Below the pieces are notes generated by a model. It ran no database searches and was not told the origin of the DNA. It saw nothing but the letters and a program-made list of their open reading frames with translations. A stretch of DNA of 64,000 nucleotides from Paradesertivirga sp036399495 (GTDB lineage: Bacteria > Bacteroidota > Bacteroidia > Sphingobacteriales > Sphingobacteriaceae). The stretch is taken from NCBI GenBank assembly GCA_036399495.1, contig DASWMZ010000127.1, positions 44,144 through 108,143 on the forward strand. Reading direction: 5' to 3'. Shown piece after piece: positions 45,648-54,182 of this stretch. How positions within the stretch are numbered: the first letter of the stretch is position 1; every line of letters begins with the position of its first letter. Position numbers and translations under genes: made by a program.

Positions 45648-46433
45648 CTAAGGGTTTTTATAGCAAAAGACATTCAAAGCCATATTAAATGTTTCGCAAA
45701 TAACCAAAGTATCTATAAAAGGCTTGTATCGTATAGCTGATTCTTTTATATAGTATTCAAATCCTTCATTTTTCATAAGCTCGAGGAGTTGATGTAAGTT
45801 TTGAGGTTGGTTTTTTGTATTATGATATTCAAAGAAGATATGATTTATTTTACTTAGCTTACCTACACACGACCTTAAAACAGTGTCCTCTGCACCTTCT
45901 ATGTCAATTTTTAAAAATTCAATTTCTCCGTCAAGATAATCTTTCAAGGGAACCGCTTCTACAACGGTTGGTTCCTGACTTAAATATGCGCAGTTTACCC
46001 TTCCTCCCATGCCTCCATCTGTATAGAACTTAAGTTGTTCATTTTTATTCCAAACAGCATTGTTATGTAGTTCTACATTTTTAAGATCAAATTGCCTTAC
46101 ATTCTCCTCAAGAATTAGAAATAAATCATATTGGGGTTCGAAAGCTATAATTTTTAACTTTGGGTAATTCAAAGAAAAGTATAATACGCTAAGTCCTATG
46201 TTTGCGCCACAGTCAATTATAATGCCTGTTTCGGATTTCGGCAGGAATTTATAGATCTCTTCAACAAATAGTTCTTTATAAGTAACAATGAAGCTCGCAC
46301 GGTCATGAAATTTAAAGGGCTTACCTAATATATCCGTATAACCTATGGTTAGTGGTGGATATTTATCGAGTTTTTTTAATTTTCCTTCTTTAGTTATGCC
46401 CTTAGTCTTTAGGATCTTTTTAATAAATTTCAT
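45648..46433 (-). CDS. FkbM-family SAM-dependent methyltransferase
   Basis: A 261-residue class I methyltransferase. Motif I is GIIIDCGANIGLSVLYF (near 76), followed by IIAFEPQ. The family's FLKIDIEGAEDTVLRSC (near 173) is present. FkbM enzymes O-methylate sugars or polyketides; here the partner is probably the surface glycan. ATG 46433 is used; an in-frame TTG three codons upstream is less likely. It is transcribed away from glf. Confidence 0.87.
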   Translation of the reverse strand: MKFIKKILKTKGITKEGKLKKLDKYPPLTIGYTDILGKPFKFHDRASFIVTYKELFVEEIYKFLPKSETGIIIDCGANIGLSVLYFSLNYPKLKIIAFEPQYDLFLILEENVRQFDLKNVELHNNAVWNKNEQLKFYTDGGMGGRVNCAYLSQEPTVVEAVPLKDYLDGEIEFLKIDIEGAEDTVLRSCVGKLSKINHIFFEYHNTKNQPQNLHQLLELMKNEGFEYYIKESAIRYKPFIDTLVICETFNMALNVFCYKNP

Positions 46434-46586
46434 ATAAGTCAAACATAGTGCAAAAGTTTCAAAACATACAAAAGTGAAAAACTACACCTTACTTTTCTTT
46501 ATAAAAACAAAGCAACCCATTTCTCGTTTTTTAGTAATTCTACTTTTAAGTAGCAAAGTATTAACTCTTGAACTCTTAATGAATAA

Positions 46587-47720
46587 ATGACAAATAACTA
46601 CGACTACCTCATAGTAGGCTCCGGACTCTTCGGAGCCGTTTTCGCACACGAAGCCACAAAGGCTGGAAAAAAATGCCTTGTTATAGATAAACGCGATCAC
46701 GCCGGTGGAAACATCTATTGTAAGGAGATGGATGGCATTAACGTTCACTGGTACGGTGCCCATATCTTTCACACCAACGATAAAGACATTTGGGATTACG
46801 TAAATCAGTTTACAGAATTTAACCGCTATACCAATTCGCCTGTTGCTAATTATAAGGGAGAGCTTTATAATCTTCCATTTAATATGAATACCTTCTATAA
46901 GCTATGGGGAACTAAAACACCTGCTGAGGTAAAAGCTAAAATAGCAGAGCAGATCGAAAGCCTTGGTATAACTGAACCCGCCAATATGGAGGAGCAAGCT
47001 CTTAAGCTTGTTGGTCCGGATATATATGAGAAGTTAATAAAGCATTATACAGAAAAACAATGGGGCAGAAAAGCAACTGAGTTACCGGCTTTTATTATCA
47101 AGCGTTTGCCCGTTCGTTTTACTTACGATAATAACTATTTTAACGATAAGTATCAGGGAATCCCGGTAGGAGGGTATAATAAAATTATAGACGGACTATT
47201 AGAAGGTGTTGAAGTTAGATTGAATACCGATTTCTTCGCCAATCGCGAGGAGTTTAGTAGCATGGCCGATAAAATTGTCTTTACCGGTAAAATAGATGAA
47301 TACTATGGTTTCCAGTTCGGCGAACTGGAATACAGGAGCTTGAAATTCGAAGTAGAAACACTTGATCAGGAGAACTATCAGGGAAATGCCGTTTTTAATT
47401 ATACAGATGCGGAAACTCCTTATAACAGGGTTTACGAGCATAAGCATTTTGAGTTTGGAACGCAACCTAGAACGGTAATTACAAAAGAATATCCTTTAAA
47501 GGGGTCAAAGGGATTAGAACCTTACTATCCGGTTAACGATGAAAATAATTCTGCGATCGTAAAAAAATATCAGGACTTAGCTAAATCTGAACCAAACGTG
47601 ATTTTTGGTGGGCGTTTAGCGGAATATCGATATTACGATATGCACCAGGTTATTGGGTCGGCATTGGTGAAAGTTAAAAGGGAATTAGGAGTTTCGACAA
47701 ATACTGCCGAAGCGGTTTGA
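46587..47720 (+). CDS. glf: UDP-galactopyranose mutase
   Basis: A flavoenzyme that converts UDP-galactopyranose to UDP-galactofuranose, the donor for galactofuranose in surface glycans. The 377-residue protein has the FAD motif YLIVGSGLFGAVFAHEA (residues 6-22), GAHIFHT (near 57), the active-site region WGRKATELPAFIIKRLPVRF (near 155-174) and NRVYEHKHF (near 278). Its presence implies that the polymer made by this island contains galactofuranose. A 17-pair hairpin follows the stop codon. Confidence 0.96.
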   Translation: MTNNYDYLIVGSGLFGAVFAHEATKAGKKCLVIDKRDHAGGNIYCKEMDGINVHWYGAHIFHTNDKDIWDYVNQFTEFNRYTNSPVANYKGELYNLPFNMNTFYKLWGTKTPAEVKAKIAEQIESLGITEPANMEEQALKLVGPDIYEKLIKHYTEKQWGRKATELPAFIIKRLPVRFTYDNNYFNDKYQGIPVGGYNKIIDGLLEGVEVRLNTDFFANREEFSSMADKIVFTGKIDEYYGFQFGELEYRSLKFEVETLDQENYQGNAVFNYTDAETPYNRVYEHKHFEFGTQPRTVITKEYPLKGSKGLEPYYPVNDENNSAIVKKYQDLAKSEPNVIFGGRLAEYRYYDMHQVIGSALVKVKRELGVSTNTAEAV

Positions 47721-47726
47721 TAACTC

Positions 47727-47763
47727 ATTTGCAGGGTTTTACACTTTGTAAAACCCTGCAAAT
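47727..47763. terminator. Perfect 17-base-pair hairpin between convergent genes
   Basis: ATTTGCAGGGTTTTACA (47727-47743), a CTT loop, then the exact inverted copy TGTAAAACCCTGCAAAT (47747-47763). It lies between glf and the convergent secreted-protein gene and touches that gene's stop codon. There is no long T-tract on either side, but the stem holds T and A runs, so a bidirectional terminator is likely. Confidence 0.8.
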
Positions 47764-49202
47764 TATATTGAAATCTCCTCTTCTTTGCGATACAGTATAC
47801 CACGATTTAAATCCTGATAGAAATTTGTAGATGGAGTAACCTCCCACCAATTTTTATCCTTGGATAATAATTTTTGCAAATCAGAATTAGAAGAATAGAC
47901 GGCTGCAAATGCTTTGCGCGATGCATTATTAATAACCGCAATTTTATTAAACGATGAAGATGTATTCTTTGATTGATTTGATCTTCTACTATTTATTAAA
48001 TACGATGGTTTATTAATGATCGCAACCTTGGCGTAAGAGAGAGTATCTAAGTGCAGTTCGCTCGTTACAAATAAATTGGAATCGTCAGGATTAATCGCAA
48101 AAAGTTCTTCTATAACCTCGTTACCAAATCCATCAAATTTCTTTACAGATTTCAGGGTATCGTCATTACTAAAGTTTACTATTAAATATCCTAAACTGTC
48201 AGTCTGAATGCTAGTTATGTTTTGTGATGTGAACGAAGTGTCGATTTTAATACCTAAATTTCCCGTATACACAGAATTGCCATCCGCTAAGATATGTTGT
48301 AAATGTAGATTGCTGCCGATAGTTTTAAAGTCGCTAACCGCCAGGCTCAAAAAGAAACCATCCTTTCCATCGCTTAGAATATCGCCACCTAAAGCATAAT
48401 TTGTATCGCCGGGAGGAAGCGTTAAAAATTTTGTTGGAAGAAAAACATTTAAAGCGAAACCCTCCGGGTTCATTTTTTGAAAATAAAAATCATATCCTTC
48501 GCGTCCATCGATATCGGGTACAACCTTGTTCCAAATTATAGTTAAACCTCCATCTACAGAAGGCAGGATTTTTCCTAAAAATTCATCTTTCGAATCTGCA
48601 CTAATTACTAAGCCATCTTCTTCCCACAAAATTTCTCCCTCAACATTCACATGCTGTGCATATATATCCCAGTTGTTATTAGTCAAATCATTTCTCGAAT
48701 CATTCCAGGAAATCAGGGCGCCTCCTTTGTTATCAGAGATTATAAGGGGAGCAATTTGAGATCCTTCTGCGCCTGAAATTTTTTTCCCCTGTGGTCCCCA
48801 AAGAACCTTTCCGCTTGAATCGATTCTTTGAGCGTAAACATCTGTAGTCTCGTTATGTATCGACCGTTGTTCCCAAGTGATAATTACTCCGCCAAGTCCG
48901 TCGGGGATAAGTTTATGTGAAGAGCGAATTATGGTGTCTTTAATGGTGACTGCAACATCTTTCCCCCATACAGCTTCCCCGATTAAATTTATTTTTTGTG
49001 TGAAAAATCGAGGAAATATAGAATTCACCGTAGAAGATGTCTCCCAAAAGAGGATGCTTTCATCATTTGAAAGTGAGATTGTACTTACGGATGAAGGCTC
49101 TCCAAATATTTTCGTTGTTGAAGAATCACCGCCCGATTTGGCAAATAAATCGGCCTCAAAAACCAAAAGAAAGAAGAAAACAATCAAGAAGCTCTTCATC
49201 AA
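47763..49202 (-). CDS. Secreted repeat protein, beta-propeller-like
   Basis: A 479-residue protein with a signal peptide (about 1-21, ending FEADLFA). About four repeats follow with the pattern G-G-x-I-I-x-W-(N/E), then D-x-Y-A-Q-(R/H)-(I/V), then G-x-(I/V)-L-W-x-x-x-G: for example GGVIITWEQR with DVYAQRIDSSGKVLWGPQG, and GGALISWNDSR with DIYAQHVNVEGEILWEEDG. These are like the WxDxR/DIYAQ repeats of secreted Bacteroidota proteins and may fold as blades. No secretion tag is seen at the C-terminus. Function is unknown. Confidence 0.65.
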   Translation of the reverse strand: MMKSFLIVFFFLLVFEADLFAKSGGDSSTTKIFGEPSSVSTISLSNDESILFWETSSTVNSIFPRFFTQKINLIGEAVWGKDVAVTIKDTIIRSSHKLIPDGLGGVIITWEQRSIHNETTDVYAQRIDSSGKVLWGPQGKKISGAEGSQIAPLIISDNKGGALISWNDSRNDLTNNNWDIYAQHVNVEGEILWEEDGLVISADSKDEFLGKILPSVDGGLTIIWNKVVPDIDGREGYDFYFQKMNPEGFALNVFLPTKFLTLPPGDTNYALGGDILSDGKDGFFLSLAVSDFKTIGSNLHLQHILADGNSVYTGNLGIKIDTSFTSQNITSIQTDSLGYLIVNFSNDDTLKSVKKFDGFGNEVIEELFAINPDDSNLFVTSELHLDTLSYAKVAIINKPSYLINSRRSNQSKNTSSSFNKIAVINNASRKAFAAVYSSNSDLQKLLSKDKNWWEVTPSTNFYQDLNRGILYRKEEEISI

Positions 49203-49350
49203 AAATGTTTAATGATCCTTATACAGGGTTAATAAAATGGATAAAATATCTTTAATGGATCTAACTCCATCCATCGTTTATACGCATAATTTCAGGAAAT
49301 GATACCTGAAAGTGCATTCATTTTATCAGAGATAATACTAAATATTTTAG

Positions 49351-49358
49351 TATTTTTG
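49351..49358 (+). promoter_or_regulatory. -7 promoter element for the radical SAM gene
   Basis: TATTTTTG matches TAnnTTTG and ends 3 bases before ATG 49362. It supports that start rather than the in-frame ATG at 49299 and suggests a leaderless mRNA. No -33 TTG was seen. Confidence 0.45.
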
Positions 49359-49361
49359 ATT

Positions 49362-50432
49362 ATGCCATTTGAAGAGAATAAAGAATTTTTTAAAGGACGG
49401 GGAGCACAGGTTAACACTCATAATAGATTTCAAAAGAACAGATATATAGCCGAGCACATTGAAGGCCTTGACGAAGAAATGCATGAGAATGTAAACACTC
49501 AAATTTTCGAGGAGTATCCTAAAAAGATTGTAAGCATTTCTAACAGTCCGGATTTGTCATTTATGCATTCGATAAACCCATATCAAGGTTGCGAGCATGG
49601 CTGCTTATATTGTTATGCAAGGAATTCACATGAATATTGGGGCTTTAGTGCAGGTCTGGATTTTGAACGGAAGATTGTAGTAAAGAGAAATGCCGCTCCC
49701 TTGCTAGAGCAGTTTTTCAACAAGAAAGAGTACGAACCACAAGTTATTATGTTATCGGGCAATACAGATTGCTATCAGCCTATTGAGCGGAAACTTAAAA
49801 TCACAAGGTCATTATTGGAGGTCTTCTTAGAGTATAAGCATCCGGTAAGTATCATCAGTAAAAATAATCTGGTAGTTCGAGACATTGATATTCTGCAGGA
49901 ATTGGCCAAATTGAATCTTGTTCATGTTACGGTAACTATTAATTCGCTCAACGAAAGTTTAAGACAAAAAATGGAGCCGCGAACGGTTACTGCCAGAAGT
50001 CGTCTAATAGTTATAAATAAGCTTTCTTCTGCGAAAATTCCGGTTAGGTTAATGATGGCGCCGATTGTGCCTGGCTTAAATAGCGATGAAATACCAACAT
50101 TAATAAAAGCTGCAGCAGACGAAGGAATTTTAGCAGCCATCTTTACAGTGATTAGATTGAATGGTTCTATAGCAGAAGTTTTCACCGATTGGATTCATAA
50201 GGCCTATCCTGATAGAGCTGAAAAAGTTCTTCACGCAATTGCGGAATGTCATGGTGGGAAATTAAACGACAGTAACTGGGGGCGTAGGATGCGTGGCGAG
50301 GGAAAGATAGCGGAAAGTATACATCAGTTATTTCATATTTCGGTCAACAGGTTTTTATCTGGAAAAACAATGCCGCCTTATAATTTTACACATTTCACAC
50401 CAAGGGGTGGAAAGCAGATGGGGTTGTTTTAG
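49362..50432 (+). CDS. PA0069-family radical SAM protein
   Basis: A 356-residue radical SAM protein. The [4Fe-4S] motif is CEHGCLYCYARN (CxxxCxxC, near residue 76), in the context INPYQGCEHGCLYCYARNSH of the PA0069/SplB-like family. MLSGNTDCYQPIER (near 123) and VTVTINSLNESLRQKMEPR (near 187) follow. The reaction is unknown, though members are sometimes linked to DNA photoproduct lyase. The start at 49362 is preferred because the longer frame begins with a hydrophobic leader absent from the family. Confidence 0.88.
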   Translation: MPFEENKEFFKGRGAQVNTHNRFQKNRYIAEHIEGLDEEMHENVNTQIFEEYPKKIVSISNSPDLSFMHSINPYQGCEHGCLYCYARNSHEYWGFSAGLDFERKIVVKRNAAPLLEQFFNKKEYEPQVIMLSGNTDCYQPIERKLKITRSLLEVFLEYKHPVSIISKNNLVVRDIDILQELAKLNLVHVTVTINSLNESLRQKMEPRTVTARSRLIVINKLSSAKIPVRLMMAPIVPGLNSDEIPTLIKAAADEGILAAIFTVIRLNGSIAEVFTDWIHKAYPDRAEKVLHAIAECHGGKLNDSNWGRRMRGEGKIAESIHQLFHISVNRFLSGKTMPPYNFTHFTPRGGKQMGLF

Positions 50433-50482
50433 TTTTTAGGCAAAGCAGGGAAGAAACGATACTCAGAGGAGGGGATTTTGTG

Positions 50483-50556
50483 TGTCCTTCTGAACTTGTT
50501 TCAGCATCTAGTAAGGATGTTAACTCATTTAGTTCCCGAATAAATTCGGGATGACG
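50483..50556. repeat. REP-like intergenic palindromic repeat
   Basis: The stretch carries CTTCTGAACTTGTTTCAG and a perfect palindrome, CCCGAATAAATTCGGG (50535-50550), ending GATGACG. From memory, 'TCCTGAACTTGTTTCAGGATC ... CCCGAAT-AA-ATTCGGGATGACG' is a common dispersed intergenic element of Sphingobacteriaceae and related genomes. Here it sits between convergent genes and may help terminate both. Confidence 0.65.
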
Positions 50557-50561
50557 CTTCG

Positions 50562-51332
50562 CTATAATTCTAATTCAAGCAGTACAGGGCAATGATCAGA
50601 ATGAATGGCCTCACATAAAATGGCTGAGCGTTTTAAGTTCGGTTCTAACTCTTGAGTAACCATATTATAATCGATACGCCAGCCTAAATTTTTCTTTCTG
50701 GCTCCTGATCTGAAACTCCACCAAGTATAATGATGAGGATCTTGGTTGAAATGCCGGAATGAGTCTATAAATCCGGTATCAATAAAATTTTCCATCCATT
50801 CCCTCTCCGCAGGCAAAAATCCCGACGACTTAGCATTAGATTTTGGATTATGAATATCAATTGACTTATGGCAGATATTATAATCCCCGGAAATAACCAT
50901 TTTGGGATGTTCGACTTTAAGTTTAGCGATATAATCCTGGAAATCGTTGAGAAAACGATATTTGAAATCCTGACGAATATCACCGCTGGAGCCTGAAGGG
51001 AAATAAGTACTCATGACCGAAAGCTCTTCGAAATCGGCTCTGATCATTCTTCCTTCAAAATCGTAATCGCAATGGCCACAGCCATATTCCACTTTTAAAG
51101 GTGTTTTTTTAGAAAGGATTGCTGTACCGCTATACCCCTTTTTCTGTGCCGGATACCAGTAATGCTGATATCCCATGTATTCGATATGCCTTAACAGTTC
51201 TGAAAGCTGCTCTGGATTGGCTTTAATTTCTTGTAAACAGACTACATCAGCATCTACAGCCTGAAGCCATAAAAGCCAGTTTTTACTAAAGGCAGACCGA
51301 ATGCCATTTACATTATAGGTAACAATCTTCAT
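50562..51332 (-). CDS. xth: Exodeoxyribonuclease III (AP endonuclease)
   Basis: Mg-dependent exonuclease and AP endonuclease for base-excision repair. The 256-residue product has MKIVTYNVNGIRSAFSKN (N of the active site), VCLQEIKANPEQL (metal glutamate, near 35), VISGDYNICHKSIDIHNPK (near 145) and HSDHCPVLLEL at the end (catalytic histidine). It follows the cyclophilin gene by 2 bases on the same strand. Confidence 0.94.
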   Translation of the reverse strand: MKIVTYNVNGIRSAFSKNWLLWLQAVDADVVCLQEIKANPEQLSELLRHIEYMGYQHYWYPAQKKGYSGTAILSKKTPLKVEYGCGHCDYDFEGRMIRADFEELSVMSTYFPSGSSGDIRQDFKYRFLNDFQDYIAKLKVEHPKMVISGDYNICHKSIDIHNPKSNAKSSGFLPAEREWMENFIDTGFIDSFRHFNQDPHHYTWWSFRSGARKKNLGWRIDYNMVTQELEPNLKRSAILCEAIHSDHCPVLLELEL

Positions 51333-51334
51333 CC

Positions 51335-52060
51335 TTAAGAACCAGTCATAATTAATTTTTTTCTGAAAGACTCTTTGATCAACACTTTCTCTAACTTTTT
51401 GACCTCACGTTTTTTAAGCAATCTAACTTGAATTTTGATGTCTTCTGCAGGGCGGCTGACGGCGTCAGTTTTTACAGAAGCAATGGCATCAACCTGGTCA
51501 ATTCCCCTAACTACCTCTCCAAAAACGGTATGTTTTTGATCAAGGTGCGGAGTGCCGCCGATGGCTTTATAAATTTCACGCTGGTTTTGTGGAATTTTTT
51601 GGCCATGAAGCCCCATCTGCTCCAATCTGTTTAAGTCTTCATCTCTGAACTTCTTGCCCTGAACTATATAGAATTGGGTAGAATTGGAAGCCTTAGCAGG
51701 ATTTTCATCTCTCGCGGCAGCAAGGGCTCCTTTTTTATGGAAAAGTGCCGGATTAAATTCGGCTGGGATAGTATAAGGCAATGATCCGTTTCCCAACATA
51801 ACTCCGGGCTTAGCATTTTTCGAATCCGGATCACCGCCTTGAATCATAAAATCTTTTATCACCCGATGAAAAATGGTCCCATTATAGAAACCGCTTTTCA
51901 CCAGCTTTACAAAGTTATCACGATGCTTAGGCGTTTCATTATAAAGCCGAACTATCGATTCACCCTTATCACTTTTTATGCTGACATAATACATCTTTGG
52001 TCTCCTGGCATATGTTAATGTGGCAGTCAGGCATAGAAATATTAATAAGATTCTTTTCAT
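51335..52060 (-). CDS. Exported cyclophilin-type peptidyl-prolyl isomerase
   Basis: A 241-residue periplasmic foldase. ATG 52060 gives a signal peptide (MKRILLIFLCLTATLTYA). The cyclophilin fold follows: VKSGFYNGTIFHRVIKDFMI, GGDPDSKNAKPG, NSTQFYIVQG and HTVFGEVVRGIDQVDAIA. A basic tail of about 30 residues (LLKKREVKKLEKVL...) extends beyond the domain. A longer start 21 bases upstream gives a less typical signal. It precedes xth. Confidence 0.9.
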   Translation of the reverse strand: MKRILLIFLCLTATLTYARRPKMYYVSIKSDKGESIVRLYNETPKHRDNFVKLVKSGFYNGTIFHRVIKDFMIQGGDPDSKNAKPGVMLGNGSLPYTIPAEFNPALFHKKGALAAARDENPAKASNSTQFYIVQGKKFRDEDLNRLEQMGLHGQKIPQNQREIYKAIGGTPHLDQKHTVFGEVVRGIDQVDAIASVKTDAVSRPAEDIKIQVRLLKKREVKKLEKVLIKESFRKKLIMTGS

Positions 52061-52107
52061 GGATTGAGATTTAATAAACACTAAACGAATAATTTGATTT
52101 TGCGGTA

Positions 52108-52440
52108 TTACTCGAAATAGTTAACAATTAGCGATTTCAAAAGCATTTCTTGCTCCAAGAGGGTATAGCTTGGGATAGCCTTAACCAATTTCCAATGCGG
52201 CCAACCATCTTGATCTAAGCCCTCGAGTTCGTAAAAGCCCAACTCGCTAAACAAACGGCAGTTTGCAATATGCATCAGCTCTTCTTTTTGGCGTTTAGAA
52301 AATTTCTTTGGGCCCTTTCCGAGCTCCTGAACGCCAATTAAGAAGAGAATTACTTTTATATCAGGCTCGTCAGAATCGAAGTCTTTCGCCAGGCGCTGCT
52401 GCAAAGCCTTAAATTTGATGTTGATTTCAGCTGGGGTCAT
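52108..52440 (-). CDS. Conserved hypothetical protein (110 residues)
   Basis: A small soluble alpha-rich protein: MTPAEINIKFKALQQRLA at the start, then VILFLIGVQELGKGPKKFSK (near 30), HIANCRLFSELGFYELEG (near 57) and SLIVNYFE at the end. I do not recognise a named family, but proteins of this type recur in Bacteroidota. A -7 element (TATCTTTG, 52455-52448) lies directly upstream. It is divergent from the TPR gene. Confidence 0.65.
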   Translation of the reverse strand: MTPAEINIKFKALQQRLAKDFDSDEPDIKVILFLIGVQELGKGPKKFSKRQKEELMHIANCRLFSELGFYELEGLDQDGWPHWKLVKAIPSYTLLEQEMLLKSLIVNYFE

Positions 52441-52447
52441 ATAATTT

Positions 52448-52455
52448 CAAAGATA
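52448..52455 (-). promoter_or_regulatory. -7 promoter element for the 110-residue gene
   Basis: On the minus strand TATCTTTG matches TAnnTTTG, 7 bases before ATG 52440. No -33 TTG at the standard distance. The rest of the 265-base divergent spacer to 52705 shows no gene or clear signal. Confidence 0.5.
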
Positions 52456-52705
52456 CTAAGCTTAATTTATTGGCTGAGTTTTTGTATATTTAATTATCAC
52501 AACGCACTCGGATATAAAACTTATTCACTCGAATTGCCGCTCTTTTTAACTGTATTCCCAAGTTTATGCTCAAATGCCTGGTTTGTTGAAAAGTATTTTT
52601 AAACCTATTTCAGCTTAAATTTAAATTACTTGCGGTTAAACTGTATAGAAGTTTTCTGGTTCTAATTTATACCGATTATCGGGGAGTGTTCTTAAATTAT
52701 TTTAA

Positions 52706-54109
52706 ATGGAAGATGATTTTGAATTTGAGTTCTCTGAAGATCCAAAATTTTCAGTAGAGCGATACGAGGAAATGATCCGGAATAAGGATCAATACTTTTT
52801 CGATGCGCAGGCCTTTGAAAACATTATCGATTATTATATCGAAAAAAATGATCCGATAAAAGCTTTGCAAGTTGTAGAATATGCTGTAAACCAGCATCCA
52901 TTTGCAGCAGTATTTTTTATTAAACAGGCTCAGCTTTTCGTGGTAACAAACCAGTTAGACAGTGCTTTTGAAGCTCTGCGTAAAGCAGAAACACTTGAGC
53001 CGTCTGAAACGGATATCTACATAATAAGGGGTAATATTTATGAAGCGCTGGAGCGGCATGAGGAAGCTTTGCAAAATTACCAAAAAGCCCTTGAACTGGC
53101 CGAAAACACTGATGATATTCTTTTGCAGATAGCACTTGTTTACCAAAATATGGGTGAGTATGAGAATGCGATCACCTATCTTAAAAGGTGTCTGGAGCAA
53201 AACATGGAAAACCAGGATGCTTTATATGAGCTGGCTTTTTGTTATGATGTACTGGACAAGCAGGAAGAAAGCATCCAGTTTTATAATCAGTATATAGATA
53301 CCGAACCCTATTCTTATGCGGCCTGGTACAACCTTGGCAATGCGTATCATAAAATGAGTTTGTATGAAAAGGGAATTGATGCATACGATTATGCTATCCT
53401 GATAAAGGAAAACTTTTCCTCAGCTTATTTTAACAAAGGGAATTGTTTGGTGCATTTAGACAAGTTTGAGGAAGCTATTGAAGTTTATAAGCAAACTTTT
53501 GAGTACGAACCGCCAAATGCCGATACCTATTGTGCCATTGGCGAATGCTACGAAAAGCTTGAGCAAATGGAGGAGGCGCGCTCTTATTATAAAAAAGCAG
53601 TTAAACTGGATGCGAAGCTTGCAGATGCCTGGTTTGGAATTGGAGTAACACTTGATTTTGAAGACAGAAACTTCGAGGCCTTGCATTTTTATAAAAAGGC
53701 TTTAGCGATAGACGATAAAAATCCGGATTATTGGTTCGCTATTGCTGATGCGCAGTATAAACTAGGTAAGCTTGATGAATCTGAAAAAGCTTATGAAAAA
53801 GTGATTGAATATAATCCTCAGGATGTAGAAGCCTGGTTAGATTATTCATCAATTTTATATGAGCAAAGTAATCTGAAGGGAGCTATTGAAACCATTTCGG
53901 ACGCTATTAAAAACAATCCCGAAGCTGCTGAATTATATTACCGCATGGTGGCTTATTTATTTGCCGATGGACAAACTAACGAAGCCGTCAACTTTCTGGA
54001 AATTGCCATGAAAATTGATCCTTCAAAACACGAAATCCTATTCGAATATTTGCCTCAATTACAAAATAATAAAGTTATTATCGATGTAATTAATAGGTAT
54101 ATGCTCTGA
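52706..54109 (+). CDS. Tetratricopeptide-repeat (TPR) protein
   Basis: A 467-residue protein made of tandem 34-residue TPRs from about residue 35 to the end. Repeats include AFEALRKAETLEPSETDIYI, EALQNYQKALELAENTDDIL, YENAITYLKRCLEQNMENQD and SEKAYEKVIEYNPQDVEAWL, about 11 in all. The N-terminus is very acidic (MEDDFEFEFSEDPKF). There is no signal peptide, so it is cytoplasmic; TPRs mediate protein binding, and the partner is unknown. A strong terminator follows. Confidence 0.88.
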   Translation: MEDDFEFEFSEDPKFSVERYEEMIRNKDQYFFDAQAFENIIDYYIEKNDPIKALQVVEYAVNQHPFAAVFFIKQAQLFVVTNQLDSAFEALRKAETLEPSETDIYIIRGNIYEALERHEEALQNYQKALELAENTDDILLQIALVYQNMGEYENAITYLKRCLEQNMENQDALYELAFCYDVLDKQEESIQFYNQYIDTEPYSYAAWYNLGNAYHKMSLYEKGIDAYDYAILIKENFSSAYFNKGNCLVHLDKFEEAIEVYKQTFEYEPPNADTYCAIGECYEKLEQMEEARSYYKKAVKLDAKLADAWFGIGVTLDFEDRNFEALHFYKKALAIDDKNPDYWFAIADAQYKLGKLDESEKAYEKVIEYNPQDVEAWLDYSSILYEQSNLKGAIETISDAIKNNPEAAELYYRMVAYLFADGQTNEAVNFLEIAMKIDPSKHEILFEYLPQLQNNKVIIDVINRYML

Positions 54110-54131
54110 TAAGAACTTTAAAGTGTAAAAG

Positions 54132-54173
54132 AAATCCAATACCTTTGGGCCCAAATCCGGTATTGGATTTTTT
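54132..54173 (+). terminator. Intrinsic terminator after the TPR gene
   Basis: A 12-pair stem is formed by AAATCCAATACC (54132-54143) and GGTATTGGATTT (54159-54170). The 15-base loop itself holds the palindrome TTTGGGCCCAAA. The stem ends in TTTTTT. Confidence 0.85.
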
Positions 54174-54182
54174 GCTATAAGT

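Noticed and set aside
46482..46772. A 96-residue minus-strand open frame over the glf start
   Set aside because: Opposite the conserved FAD motif of glf; composition is that of a shadow frame.
49256..49275. ATGGA-TCTAAC-TCCAT inverted repeat before the radical SAM gene
   Set aside because: Only five pairs and no second copy; likely chance in AT-rich DNA.
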